Shown piece after piece: positions 49,962-60,486 of a DNA stretch of 64,000 nt. The stretch covers positions 6,408,636-6,472,635 of the forward strand of contig BROE01000007.1 of the NCBI GenBank assembly GCA_036571765.1. Reading direction: 5' to 3'. This DNA is from Plecoglossus altivelis (lineage: Eukaryota > Chordata > Actinopteri > Osmeriformes > Plecoglossidae). Made by a program: the position numbers and the translations under genes. A model generated the notes under the pieces. It was not told where the DNA came from. It ran no database searches and saw only the letters and a list, made by a program, of their open reading frames with translations. Position 1 is the first letter of the stretch; each line of letters starts with the position of its first letter.

Positions 49962-51155
49962 AGGAATTGGACAGCGTATCCATAACGAGGGGGGGGTTGC
50001 TGTCTGGTGACTCAAGTACGGAAGTCTGATGCCAAAACACAAGTCAGTCCTAGAGTCTGCCAGAGAGCCAGTCCTGTTGATTCCAGTCTTTTGCCATGTG
50101 AGGTCTGCAACAGGTGCTTTGCTCCTAAGCATCTGGACACACATTACCATACCAGGATCTGTCTACGTTCTCCCCCAGCATTGCCTCAAGGAGACTGGTC
50201 TGGAGCGCTACAAATGAGATGTCAAGCTCTGACAGACTGGCCACGTCAACACTGGAAATCCAACCAACATCAACCAATGATCATTCAAGATCGCTGTTCA
50301 AATGAAATATCATTTTTTTATTGACCAAACTCAAAGACAGACAGAAAAACTATGAATATATGTCCATTACTAAGAGTTAAGCGCACTAGGTTTCAATCCA
50401 AGTAACCTAAGGAGGACATGATGCAACAACACTCTTACATTATAAGTTCTCGTCACTTTTCATGTATGAAATAATATGTCAAAATGAAAAAGATGTCATC
50501 AAACTAAAACTTGAGTAATGACTTATTAACTGCTGCTTGGCCAATTAAAATGATCCAATATGCTATAAGTTCAATGAACTGTACAACTTTCATGTATTAT
50601 AAAAGGGATCTACAATTGATGTAGAAACAAAGAGCACTTTTGTGATTCTGTTGTGCAAAAAGACCCACAGCACCAGACTGTTTACACCCTAACATTTTAA
50701 GCTGACAGAGACTTGCCCTTGAATGATGTCTGTGAATTTTTGGGAAAATGCTGCAATATATATCTCCAAACAGCAGAGGGCAGTATAATACATTGTATTC
50801 TTCCTTCTCAAGCAGTACACTGTAGTAGCATATTTGAAATACTGTCATTACCTAGGTATAGTGACAAATGGACAGGGTTTGCTCTTTTAGGGATGCTGGC
50901 TCTATTGCTGTTGGCAAGCCCAGTCAAGCATAGATCCTTTCAAATGCTACTTACATGTACACAATGTTAATAGGTTACCATGAATATTGTGAATGCTGAT
51001 AGTTCTCTTTTTTTCTTCAGTTTGGCACTTTGTCTCCAATCAAACCCACCAACCTCCCTGCATCCCAGTTATTACCAATCCACCCTCACTTCTGCCTTTC
51101 AATCTCTTCCTCTCTATCCCTAGCTGTCTCCCTCTCTCTTTTTCAACACCCTGAA
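49962..51155. other. gnptg / pnmt convergent region and synteny junction
   Basis: This 1.2 kb separates the last chromosome-16-type gene from the first 17q12-type gene. It holds an orphan ORF at 50007-50324 and a CTCF-like word at 50769-50785 (aacagcagagggcagta). The rest is AT-rich with no recognisable element. pnmt and gnptg point toward each other, so both 3' UTRs lie here. Confidence 0.5.
50007..50324 (+). CDS. Orphan ORF with C2HC-finger-like motif
   Basis: A 105-codon open frame starts with GTG, not ATG, 46 bases after the gnptg stop. It contains LPCEVCNRCFAPKHLDTHYH followed by TRIC. The spacing C-x2-C-x13-H-x3-C (or C-x2-C-x11-H-x5-C) and the word CEVCNRCFAPKHL resemble ZC2HC-type fingers (CxVCGRxFAxxRLxxH..C). 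The rest is unremarkable. Two stop codons in the same frame separate it from the gnptg end, and a run of eight G lies between them. It could be an alternative 3' exon, a decayed exon or chance. I am not sure it is coding. Confidence 0.3.
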   Translation: MTQVRKSDAKTQVSPRVCQRASPVDSSLLPCEVCNRCFAPKHLDTHYHTRICLRSPPALPQGDWSGALQMRCQALTDWPRQHWKSNQHQPMIIQDRCSNEISFFY

Positions 51156-52406
51156 TTATGCCTTCCTTGCCTTTGCGAAGAACACACCAGTCACGTCATC
51201 TACCCCTACCCTCATATCCGGAGGCAGTGTGTACACCTCCAGCCTTACCAGAGTGTACCCACTGGCTGTGAGGCTGGCACACACCTGGGCTTCATCAAGG
51301 GGCACCACAGGGATCCTCACCCCTGGTCCCCCCAGGTAATAGCTCTCCCCTAGGGCCCCAATAAGGAGAAGGTGGCCTCCAGGTCGCAGCAGCCCCCCGA
51401 TGTGACTCAGAGCCTGGGTGAAGAAGGCCAGGTTGGGGCTGACGCTCTCCAGGCAGAAGCAGGACACCAGGCAGTCGGCCCCGGAGGGGGGCAAGGCTGG
51501 GAGAGCGTCCAGGGAAAGGGGCCAGGGCCGATGCACGTCGATGTGAAGGACGTCTGAGACAACGGTGCGCAGACGGGCAGCCTTCTCCTTCCATGCTGAG
51601 GGGCTGGAGAGCAAAACGATTACATCGAGCCCACAGATAGAGCTCCTCATCCATATCTGATTGCCTGTCTCCGTGTCGTCTGCCTTCAGGCATACACACA
51701 CACACACACACAGAAGTCCTCCCCATCCCCTCACTCACCTCCGACCCTCTAGCTTGCAGACATGCTGCAGGTATGGGGTCCAATCCAGGGTGAAGCCTTC
51801 TTCGTTGTGCAGCCAGCGTCGCAGCTCCTGCCTGTTCACCTCCAGGAAGTCTGTGAGGAGCACCTTGCTGAACACTTCACAGCCACTCAACACCTGGTAG
51901 ATGGTCGGGCCCGAACCTACGTCCAGCAACACCTCACCACTCACATCACCTGGTGTTAGAGTGGGAGAGGGAGACGAGAGGGGGAAAAAGAGCAGGATAC
52001 AAAATAGGGACCAAGCAGGATGAGGAGAGTAGAGAGCGATTCAAATTCATTGTTGCAAAGAAATGTGAGAAACAAAAATGGGAAGACAGAAGAAAAACGA
52101 ATATGAAATCACACAGAACTAGGTCACTTCTCACATGCAAGTGCACACGAAAAGCATGTTACATTGCCAGTTTCTTCATTCATAATCAACCAATGCTTGA
52201 TTTCCATTCACATCAATCAAATACTCCCTACCTTCGGTGAAAGCTCTGTGTAGACACTCTAGTTTCCATGGTACGATGCTGTCTGGTCGCTCAAAGTCTG
52301 CCCGTGGTGATGTGTAGTTATACTGCAGATATGCTGCAGGATCAAAGCCTTGGTAGAGAGTTGCCATGGCTGCCACACCTTCTTCTCCCTCTTTCTCCTT
52401 GTCCAT
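51156..52406 (-). CDS. pnmt: Phenylethanolamine N-methyltransferase
   Basis: Three exons on the minus strand: 52232-52406, 51739-51949 and 51156-51603, giving 277 codons plus stop (human 282). The three-exon layout matches mammalian PNMT. Diagnostic stretches are YQGFDPAAYLQYNYTSPRAD, the SAM-binding motif LLDVGSGPTIYQVLSG, LLTDFLEVNRQELRRWLHNE, SCFCLESVSPNLAFFTQALS, LLRPGGHLLLIGALGESYYL and the end GVDDVTGVFFAKARKA. PNMT uses S-adenosylmethionine to convert noradrenaline to adrenaline in chromaffin cells and some neurons. NNMT and INMT are relatives but lack this pattern (FLEVNRQEL with GALGESYYL). A TATA box lies at 52521-52526. tcap and ppp1r1b follow on the same strand upstream, as at human 17q12. 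Confidence 0.97.
51690..51712. repeat. (CA)n microsatellite in pnmt intron 2
   Basis: About 11 CA dinucleotides in the short second intron. Confidence 0.9.
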
Positions 52407-52520
52407 CCTTCTCTTTCTTCGGCTGGTGCTTTTCTGATTGTTTGGGGTTGTCTGCAGTCCCCTGTCAGTAGGTCACCAGGTGAGCGTCTTGCTGTCTTTT
52501 TGACGCTGTTGATCTCAGAA

Positions 52521-52526
52521 TTTATA
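52521..52526 (-). promoter_or_regulatory. pnmt: pnmt TATA box
   Basis: The minus strand reads AAGTATAAATTC here, about 115 bp upstream of the pnmt start codon. A transcription start near 52490 would give a 5' UTR of about 85 nt. Confidence 0.55.
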
Positions 52527-54595
52527 CTTGTGTGAGTCCGAGACAAAGGGAGAGAGAGCGAGAGAGACAGAGAGAGGGTTGTCATTATGTGGGCATGTAC
52601 CTATTTGGTCTGTGTTTCCACCGAGAAGGAACGATGTGTGTTAATGTCTCCCTGCTTCAAGGCAATCGGTGTATTAATCTCTCTCTTACTCTTACACACA
52701 AGAACATACACCCACTCTCTCTCTGTCTTTCCCTCTTTCTCCTCATGGGATGAGATAGTGATCCCCTTTTTGGACAGTGGAACCACCTGATAGCATTAGG
52801 GCTGTCCACTTTCCCTGGCCCAAGGCTCTGATTTCATCATGGAGAGGGCTTCCTCAACCAGGAAATCTTCTAATGGCCCCCCACACAAACGCTTCCTGGC
52901 CTCTCACCCACTTCTTTAACATCTTCTGCTATCTCCTCATCATAAAATGGGCCTTTCTAATGACAGTGTGCTCCCGGTGCATTAAAGTCAACTATGAGAC
53001 GGACATTCTGTTTGGTGTTGCTAAAAAGACATGGACAGGCTGAAATAGATTGGTATCACACCGAGCTGTTGTAACTGGTGTGATAGGTGCCAATACATTT
53101 TCTTTTTTTACATATCGTATCTTCATGGTGCTACGGTGAACATGTAAACGAAGCCACGCAATTGGTCATCATATGAAGACACACACGCGTGTGCCCACAC
53201 ATACTCACACTGACACATGCCCTTCATTCAGCCTAGCACAATCAAAAGACAACAGCACGTGGTACGAAGAGGGAAAAAATGTCCCAAGCTTATTCAGTTA
53301 GTCCACTTTGTACCAGGGCTGGCGACGATGATAGAGCCACACTTGCCCATCACCCAGGAATTCCCTGCATTCATATCACTTTAATCTCATTTAGAAGGCT
53401 TACTTCAGAGATCAGACATGTTAGGTCAATTGTGTTTGTGTTTATTTGAAAAAAGTGAGTGCCATTCTGTTAGTTTCATTTATGATTGAGTTGTATACAT
53501 GCTAACCGAAACAGAGAATGCTTTTAAGCTGTGGCAAATTGATTTGACTTCCATGTATCAAAGGAATTAGGGCCAAATGTGTACTGTTAAAATGGTATGA
53601 TGACTGTGAATTATTGTTGTCTCCCTGCTGTAATAGTTTCCAGTAACTGTGCATCTCATCCCAGCCTTCAGCCCAAAGACACCTCATTCAAGTGTCTGGC
53701 CTCAAATCAATCTGGGCCTTGTTTAGATGTTGAGGGTCAGTAAGTTCACTTCACTGGCAGCCTTCTCTGTCCTTTTGAACAGTCTGATTAAAGTGTGACA
53801 TTTTCATCACTTGGGAAAGAATTCAGAAGGTGTTGCCAGCAGTATTACTACTGTCATTCGTATTGAGGGAGCAGAGCTTGGGCCAAATGGGCTCATCGTT
53901 CTCCCATCTGTGGGCTTGTGTTGATGCAGGCGAGATGAGGGTCTGGTGCCCAAAATATCCAGAGCTTTACTTTAATTTGGCTGGACAGTCCCTACATCTT
54001 ACTGTGTCCGACAATTGTCCTTGTGAATGAACTGGGGCGGGGGATGGAAAATGTCTACTGTATCAATTGTATTTCAACTTGATAAATGTTTCTAAATTGT
54101 CTCAGACAAAAAAGGCCTATACACTCCCACATACATTATATACCTACTTGAGACTCTCTCGTTCACAAACATTTCTAGATCGCTGTGTAGTAAAAAAGTA
54201 GTCACCTTTACCTGAATACTTGATGTTTCTTAACCCTAAACCTTTAAACCTAGACAGATGACAAACAGCTTCAATGTAAAGCTTTATTTTGAAAAACGAC
54301 ATCCCAGATACTAGAAATTCATTCATGTCAGTAAATAATCTATACTCCTTTAATACCATGTAACTAGTGAGCAAAAAAAATAGTTTTGCTTTTAGATACC
54401 AAGCATTGTAAACATGCAACTATATGACTTTCAAAAATGCAACACATTAATAAAATAATCAATCATGTAAATGCAACTTTAAAATATAATAATCAGTGCT
54501 GCCTAAATAGTTGTATATGACAAAATAAACCACAAAAAAACTTATTATGTTTGACTTTATATTGTCACCCCTATCTCTCTTTCTCATCTCTCATC

Positions 54596-54641
54596 TTTCT
54601 CTCTCTCTCTGTCTCTGTCTCTCTGTCTCTTTGTCTCTCTG

Positions 54642-54696
<55 letters not shown>

Positions 54697-54741
54697 TTCT
54701 CTGTCTCTGTCTCTCTCTGTCTCTGTCTCTCTGTCTCTCTC

Positions 54742-54771
<30 letters not shown>
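54596..54771. repeat. (CT)n / CTGT microsatellite in tcap 3' UTR
   Basis: About 175 bp of CT repeats with GTCTCT interruptions. It abuts the tcap stop codon, so the transcript's 3' UTR begins as a purine-rich GA tract. Confidence 0.9.
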
Positions 54772-54774
<3 letters not shown>

Positions 54775-55452
54775 CCCTCTCTGAGCTTCTGGAGCCAGCA
54801 TCCGTCCCAAGGACCTGGAGACTTTATTAAAGCCTACGTCAGTGGTCCCCAACTTGGGCAGTTCTACCACCCCTGCCGTGGATCTCCTTGGCATGGTGGC
54901 ACAGTTGACCTCCACCATAAAGCCCCTGGAGGCCCTCACCCCCAGTGGGGGTGGGGAGGTGGACTGGAATCTGGTGATCTGCAGGGCTCTGGGGGGCATC
55001 TGTGGCTCCAGTACTCCATGGAGGATGGCCCCTGAGAGGTAGCGCTGCAGCAGCATCCGGGCCTCCCACTGTCTGGAGAGGGTCTGGTTATGATGGTGCT
55101 GCACCTCCACCACAGACTGTCTACATGGGAGAGACAGAGAGATGAGGGGTGGCCTTGTTTTTAATTTTATATTGTTAGTTAATTACTTTTTACTATGTAA
55201 AACTCAAGTTTACATTATCATATTATACTGTGTTGACAACATTTAATTTAATGGAATGTTATTCAATGAACTATGCATAACTGTTCGGTGATGTATGGAA
55301 CTAAGTGCATCACTAAAGAAAAATTGGATTATTCTGTGAAATGAGAAACCCTTATCAGATCGAAAACACAGTAATGAAACCACATCAAAATCACAGCAGG
55401 AAGGTGAAAACATGAAGTGAGGCTGTGCATACAGAATCAGTACTGCAGTCCA

Positions 55453-55523
<71 letters not shown>

Positions 55524-55689
55524 CTGGCAGCGACACCCACCTGTCCCATGGGCGAGGGAGGAGACAGACACTGTGCCAGTGGGCGTTATAGGTCTGCCCC
55601 CTCTGCCAGTCTTCCTCCTGAACGCTGCTGTCTAGAGCCAACGCCCTCACGCTGCCCAGTCTCTCCCCCAGCATCATCAGGTTCCTCAT
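54772..55689 (-). CDS. tcap: Telethonin (titin-cap)
   Basis: Two exons on the minus strand: 55541-55689 and 54772-55120, joined in phase 2. Starting at the first in-frame ATG (MRNLMMLGERLG) the protein is 165 residues; human TCAP is 167 and also has two exons. The titin-binding part SSVQEEDWQRGQTYNAHWHS aligns with the mammalian SLHEEDTQRHETYHQQGQ segment. The end SRSLGRMLAPEAQRG matches the diagnostic SRSLSRSMSQEAQRG. The middle is poorly conserved. The frame stays open far upstream of that ATG without another methionine, so the start is fairly but not fully certain. Telethonin glues two titin N-termini at the sarcomeric Z-disc. Adjacency to pnmt supports the call. Teleosts may have more than one tcap-like gene. 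Confidence 0.85.
55457..55521. repeat. (GT)n microsatellite beside tcap exon 1 donor
   Basis: About 32 GT dinucleotides; on the gene strand a (CA)n tract starting about 20 nt into the intron. Confidence 0.95.
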
Positions 55690-58496
55690 CACCCCCTGTG
55701 TGCGTCTGAGTATGGGCTCGTCTGGGAGCGCGTTGCTCTCTCCTCTGTGTCTGTTGATGTGGGCAGGGTATCTGCCAATCAGTCCATTCGTTGGTTGAAA
55801 TCCTGGTCGAGCAGATAGCTGACGGGCTGTCAGTTTAGGGGGACTGTAGAGTGAGTGATCGGCAGTGGTCACAGCTTGTACCTGTGCCTCTGCCCCCAAG
55901 GCTGTTTCTGTCTGCTTTGGTAAGTGCTCTCTGTTCCTATGTCGTGGATCAGATCTATAGATTTGGTCTGAGCCGGCTGTTCTCCCTCTGTGTCTAGATG
56001 GATGGACCGGAGCTGGTCACAGAAAGGCGCTTTATAGCTTTGTGACGGGGTTGTGTGCAGCTGGGCTTATATAGCCTATTCATGGGCTATTTTAGAAAGT
56101 TTTCTTGCATGCCTGATTGCGATGACACTCGACACCAATCGTCTGGCTGGCACAGACAGTGGAGAGAGATAATGAGAGACAGATGACGGGAAGGATTCTT
56201 TTACACACATATACACACGTACACATACGCACACAAGCGCACACAAACACATAAACAGACACACAAAGTACAGATAACAACTAGCAAAGCCCTCAGTTGG
56301 TAACCCCATCAACATAACATGTTTGGTCATGACACCTACAAGCCATACATTAACATGTGCCACATTATCATGTGCCAATGGATTTAAATGCCAGACAACT
56401 GTCACATGAATATAAGCCCTCTTTATCGACATTATACACCATTGTTTGGTGTCCCCACAATTTTATAAAATAAATACCCACGGAAAAATGTGGTCTACTT
56501 TTATATTCACACTTTGCGAACGTTAAAAATGTACCCTCATGAACTTGCCTGGATTTACTTTTTACAATTTGTTGCAGCTAAAATAAAGGTTTTCTAACAA
56601 AGGTGCCTGGAATCGAATTGCAAGACTGTCAGTGGTTTTGAAGTGGAGATATCTTCCAGGTCTGATAGTGCTGGGCTGTAGTGTGTGTTGATGGAAAGTG
56701 TTGGCTCGTAAGTTATGTTTAAACCTCAAACGTTTCCAGTGGGCAGCAATCGTCTCTAAGTGCCATTACACAAACAGGTCAAGGTTCAACCTGTGGCATG
56801 AAGAGGAAGAACATTTGTGTGTACATTGATGACCCATACAAGAGAGTCAAGCTAAACTGATGATTTGGACAGTTCAAAACAAATGTTAAAACTAAATTAT
56901 AATCTCCAGACTGCCCATATAAACAGCCCATCACATGAAGAACTGCTTCAGTGTGAGAGACTTGTGGTAAGTTAGAAAGGACACAGTCAGAAAAAGGAGA
57001 TACAGAGTTATATGCTGCAGAGTGCAGACAAAACAGACACACACAGACACACATCCTGTTACCATATTACGAGATACAGGTAGAGTCAGGTTTCCCTAGG
57101 GACAGATGAAAAGATAAGGAGAGGAGGACAGAGAGGAGATAAGAAGTGAACAGGCATGAGTGTAGCAGATACTGGTTGTAAGAGAGAGAACAGATAAGTT
57201 GCTGACCTATGAATAGAACTGGTTGAGACACAATAAAACTGACAAGAACTATTATAAATTAACTAGTTTCCAGGGTCCGTTTCTTTTCCTTATTTTAGAA
57301 ATAACTAATGATGTAATATGGGACTTCATGACAACAAACACATGAGCACTCCCAAAAAATCATAGGCCTAATATCTATATTTGTATTTACAGTGCACAAA
57401 GATTCCTATCTTTTTAGCTGTGCTATATTAATAAGAATAATAGATTATACCAATATATAATTAATGAAATGTGAAGTTCCGAGTGTTTCCCAAACATGTG
57501 GTACTACATGACGAAAAGCACATCCAAGTAGAATAGAAACCTTCATGAGAATTATATCAATACGTTAATCAGGATTTGCATTTGATTGTGTTAAAGTAGA
57601 CGTGGGGAGAGTGTTTGCAATACACAGTCAATGGCAATTACTCTCTTTTTGTTTTTAGTATCTTATTTGGCCACTAGATGTCAGTATAAGACTGTAGCAG
57701 ACTGCGTACAAACAGCGTGGTGCATGACAGTCAGGTTTGTAACGTCTAAGTGAATGAGTTTGTTGGAGTTCTGCTGCTTGCTGTTTATAAAACGTCATGT
57801 GAACCTCCCGCTATCCATGACTACTTTGACCCACACTTTTTCTCAAAGGCTGTTTTGTCATATTTCATGTGAATATACTTTAAATGCAATGTGTTCCACT
57901 GTACAAATATATTCAGATAGAACTGGGTTCCAAGTAGCAGATAGGGTCCAGAATGCTCACTATACACCCTAACAACAGACACACAAATTATCCCAAAAAT
58001 TAATAATACAGTCATTTTATTAGCAATGAACAAAAGAAGAATCTACTCTTTTATAAAGGGTTTGTCAAAATGATGGCTCATTTAGACCCATGCACATTCT
58101 GCTGCATGCTGACAGCACACAGGGCATGCAGGGTGTCCTCAGCCACCTTCATCAATACTTCAAAACACACTCTTCATACCAAGACGGACTCGCAAACCTT
58201 TGACACAATTATCAGTGTTGCAACGCAGTGGCCAATTTGGCCTGCTTGACATCATATCCCATGATGCAGCAGCCTGAGCCAAGATGGATGAGCCATCTGG
58301 ATCTTTCCACACATGCTCATACACTGACCTTCTAGTTATCTTTCGGACAGAATTCCCTGGCTTTGGTTACACTCGCTCACACATCCCAGCACACGTGAAT
58401 ATAGATCTCTCATCTGACTTTAAGTTGGTTAGTAACAATAAAAAATACTTGAATCGACCTTCACCACTCCCTTTCTTCTCAGCACACACAGCTCTG
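55690..58496. other. tcap 5' region and ppp1r1b 3' flank
   Basis: The left part is the tcap 5' UTR and promoter. An AATAAA on the minus strand near 58015-58021 can end ppp1r1b, giving a 3' UTR of about 0.5 kb. A CTCF-like word lies at 57669-57686. In mammals STARD3 sits between TCAP and PPP1R1B; no START- or MENTAL-domain exon is present here. Confidence 0.55.
56031..56036 (-). promoter_or_regulatory. tcap: tcap TATA box
   Basis: The minus strand reads AAGCTATAAAGCGCC. This would put a transcription start near 56000, about 310 nt upstream of the proposed start codon. Confidence 0.55.
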
Positions 58497-60486
58497 TCAT
58501 TCTCCCTTCCCCTTCCCTCCGTCATCATCCTCCTCTTCCTCCTCATCTCCATGACGGTCTCTCCGGGGGATGACCGGAAGTGACCTTCTCTCGGAATTGA
58601 CTTCTGAACCCAAGAGCCTTGTTGATTGGTTCTCTGTAGACTTCGTATCTGTCTGGGATTCTAAGGAAAAACAAGATGTACGTTCTCAAGTTTAACGTTG
58701 ATCATGATAAGTTCGGTGTTTGATCATGATCACGTTTACCTTGGGTTACGTGAGGGAGGGTGCAGGAAGCATAGAGGCAGAGGCATCAGTTGATTCAGGT
58801 GTGAGTGAGTGAGTCACCTGTGTCTGTGCAGGGGAATAACTTCTGATTCTCCTCACTGTCCTCTTCTTCAGAGGAAGGGTCCTCTCTGTCTACTGACCCC
58901 AGAGTCTCCATATGGGCCTGGGCCATCCTCTGCACAGCTGTGCCAACACACACACACACAGGCACACACATACACATGCACACACGCACACATGCACACA
59001 CACACACACACACTCACACACACACACATGCACACACGCACGCGCACACACGCACACACACATACGCGCGCGCACGCACACAAATGCACACATACACGCA
59101 TGCACACACACACAGGGACACACACACACACATGCACACACTCATGCACACACACGCACACACACACACACACGCACACACACACATGCACACAAACAAA
59201 GAGGAGAATGTTTGAGCACAGCTGTGGCAACAGTTTTTGCCACACATTGTGTCTTAAAAATCAAGTGCACATTCCAATGGCCTGGCTGTCTAGTCATAGG
59301 ACAGAACAGTGTGCTCCTCAGGTCTGTAAAGTTCAAATATCAAGTGTCTTTTCCCATTTCCATCTCCAACGCTTATCCTGACTTTCCAACAACATCCTGC
59401 CCCTGTCTTTTGTGAAACACTGCTTTATCATTCTGGAAGTCCCTCTCCAACACACACACATACTGTACGCACCTGCAGTATACACATTCAAGAGGGTTCA
59501 GAGCGAGGTAGGCTGTTGTTTAAATTAGAACACTCATTTAAGCAATGCTTGTGTGAAAATCTGTCTGAGCAAATCTGTATAGGTGGGCAGAACTCCCATA
59601 GACCTAGTGTCAGTATGTTCTGTATGCTTAAAATGAGTCAAAACATCCATTTATTTGTTGTCTGTGTATTGGTGTGTGTGCGTGTGTGTGCGCGTGCGTG
59701 TGTGTGCGTGCGTGTCTGTGTGTGTGCGTATGTGTGTGTGTGTGTGTGTGTGCGTGCGTGTGTGTATGTGTATCTGTGTGTGTGCGTATGTGTGTGTGTG
59801 TGTGCGTGCGTGCGTGCGCGTGTGTGTCTGTGTGTCTGTGTGCGTGTGTGTGTGACAAGTCTGCATTACAGCTGTGTGCCCCCTCCTCTAATCCAGGATG
59901 ATCCAGAAGAACGCAGACTCACAGCTGTCTCTGCCCTTAATCTCACAACACCCACACGTTAACACACATTCTCTCTCTCTCTCTTACGCGCACACACGCA
60001 CACACATAGTACACTCACACACATGCCTCATTCCCGCCCACACAAACACCTTGTGTAGAGATTTAGACTTTCCATTAAAAATCTACTCTGTCAAAAAGGA
60101 TGGAGGCAAGCAGACACCACAAGGGGAGGTACTTTAAATTGCTCCTGCATTATGTAACACACAAATACGAGCACACACACACACACATAAATACACACAC
60201 AAAATCGCGCACAAACCCTGAAGCACACAGTTTCTGTACCTTTGAGTGAGGGAGGTTGATACACTGTGGCATTGACTCTCTTTGTTTTGAGGACACCGTG
60301 TTCCCACTGGCCAAACAAAGACATACACAGTTACAGTAAAACACCTCATGAAAAGGGAACAGTTTAACCCTTTGTTAGGGAGAAGCCGTGATGGTACCTG
60401 ACCTGGTGTGCGGGATGATCGTCTTCAGGAGATGCATGGTCTGTCAGTCTGAACAACGTAGCAGGGGTCGGTCTCCTCCGTCGGAT
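58497..60486 (-). CDS. ppp1r1b: DARPP-32 (PP1 regulatory inhibitor subunit 1B), exons 2-5
   Basis: Exons on the minus strand: 60403-60486, 60240-60306, 58818-58937 and 58497-58660; phases agree throughout and give 144 codons plus stop. The first coding exon, with the KKIQF PP1-docking motif, is not found and probably lies beyond the right edge. Exon 60403-60486 encodes IRRRRPTPATLFRLTDHASP, which contains the PKA site (Thr34 in mammals) that turns the protein into a PP1 inhibitor. Then come KTKRVNATVYQPPSLKAVQR, an acidic block (DPSSEEEDSEENQK) and a Lys-Gly tail after EEEEEDDD. The family integrates dopamine/cAMP signalling in neurons. PPP1R1A is the alternative; the PPSLKAVQRMAQ segment, acidic stretches and linkage to tcap favour PPP1R1B. 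Confidence 0.88.
58948..59200. repeat. (CA)n compound microsatellite
   Basis: About 250 bp of CA repeats with ATG/CGC interruptions in a ppp1r1b intron. On the gene strand it is a (TG)n tract ending next to the acceptor of exon 58818-58937. Confidence 0.95.
59663..59852. repeat. (GT)n compound microsatellite
   Basis: About 190 bp of GT repeats with gcgt and tctg interruptions in the same ppp1r1b intron. It is complementary in composition to the (CA)n at 58948-59200, so the two could pair. Confidence 0.95.

Larger units (their letters stand above)
52407..54771. other. pnmt promoter and tcap 3' flank
   Basis: A (GA)n tract lies at about 52548-52576. The remaining 1.9 kb has no supported exon. 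The tcap 3' end begins with the CT-rich microsatellite at 54596-54771. Confidence 0.5.

Noticed and set aside
51295..51783. Second minus-strand ORF overlapping pnmt exon 3
   Set aside because: Frame-shifted shadow; the frame ending AKARKA matches PNMT.
54547..55035. 162-codon plus-strand ORF rich in Leu/Ser
   Set aside because: Its first half is CT repeat and its second half is antisense to tcap exon 2.
58809..59900. Many His/Thr- or Cys/Val-rich ORFs
   Set aside because: Translations of (CA)n and (GT)n microsatellites; the only real coding there is ppp1r1b exon 58818-58937.
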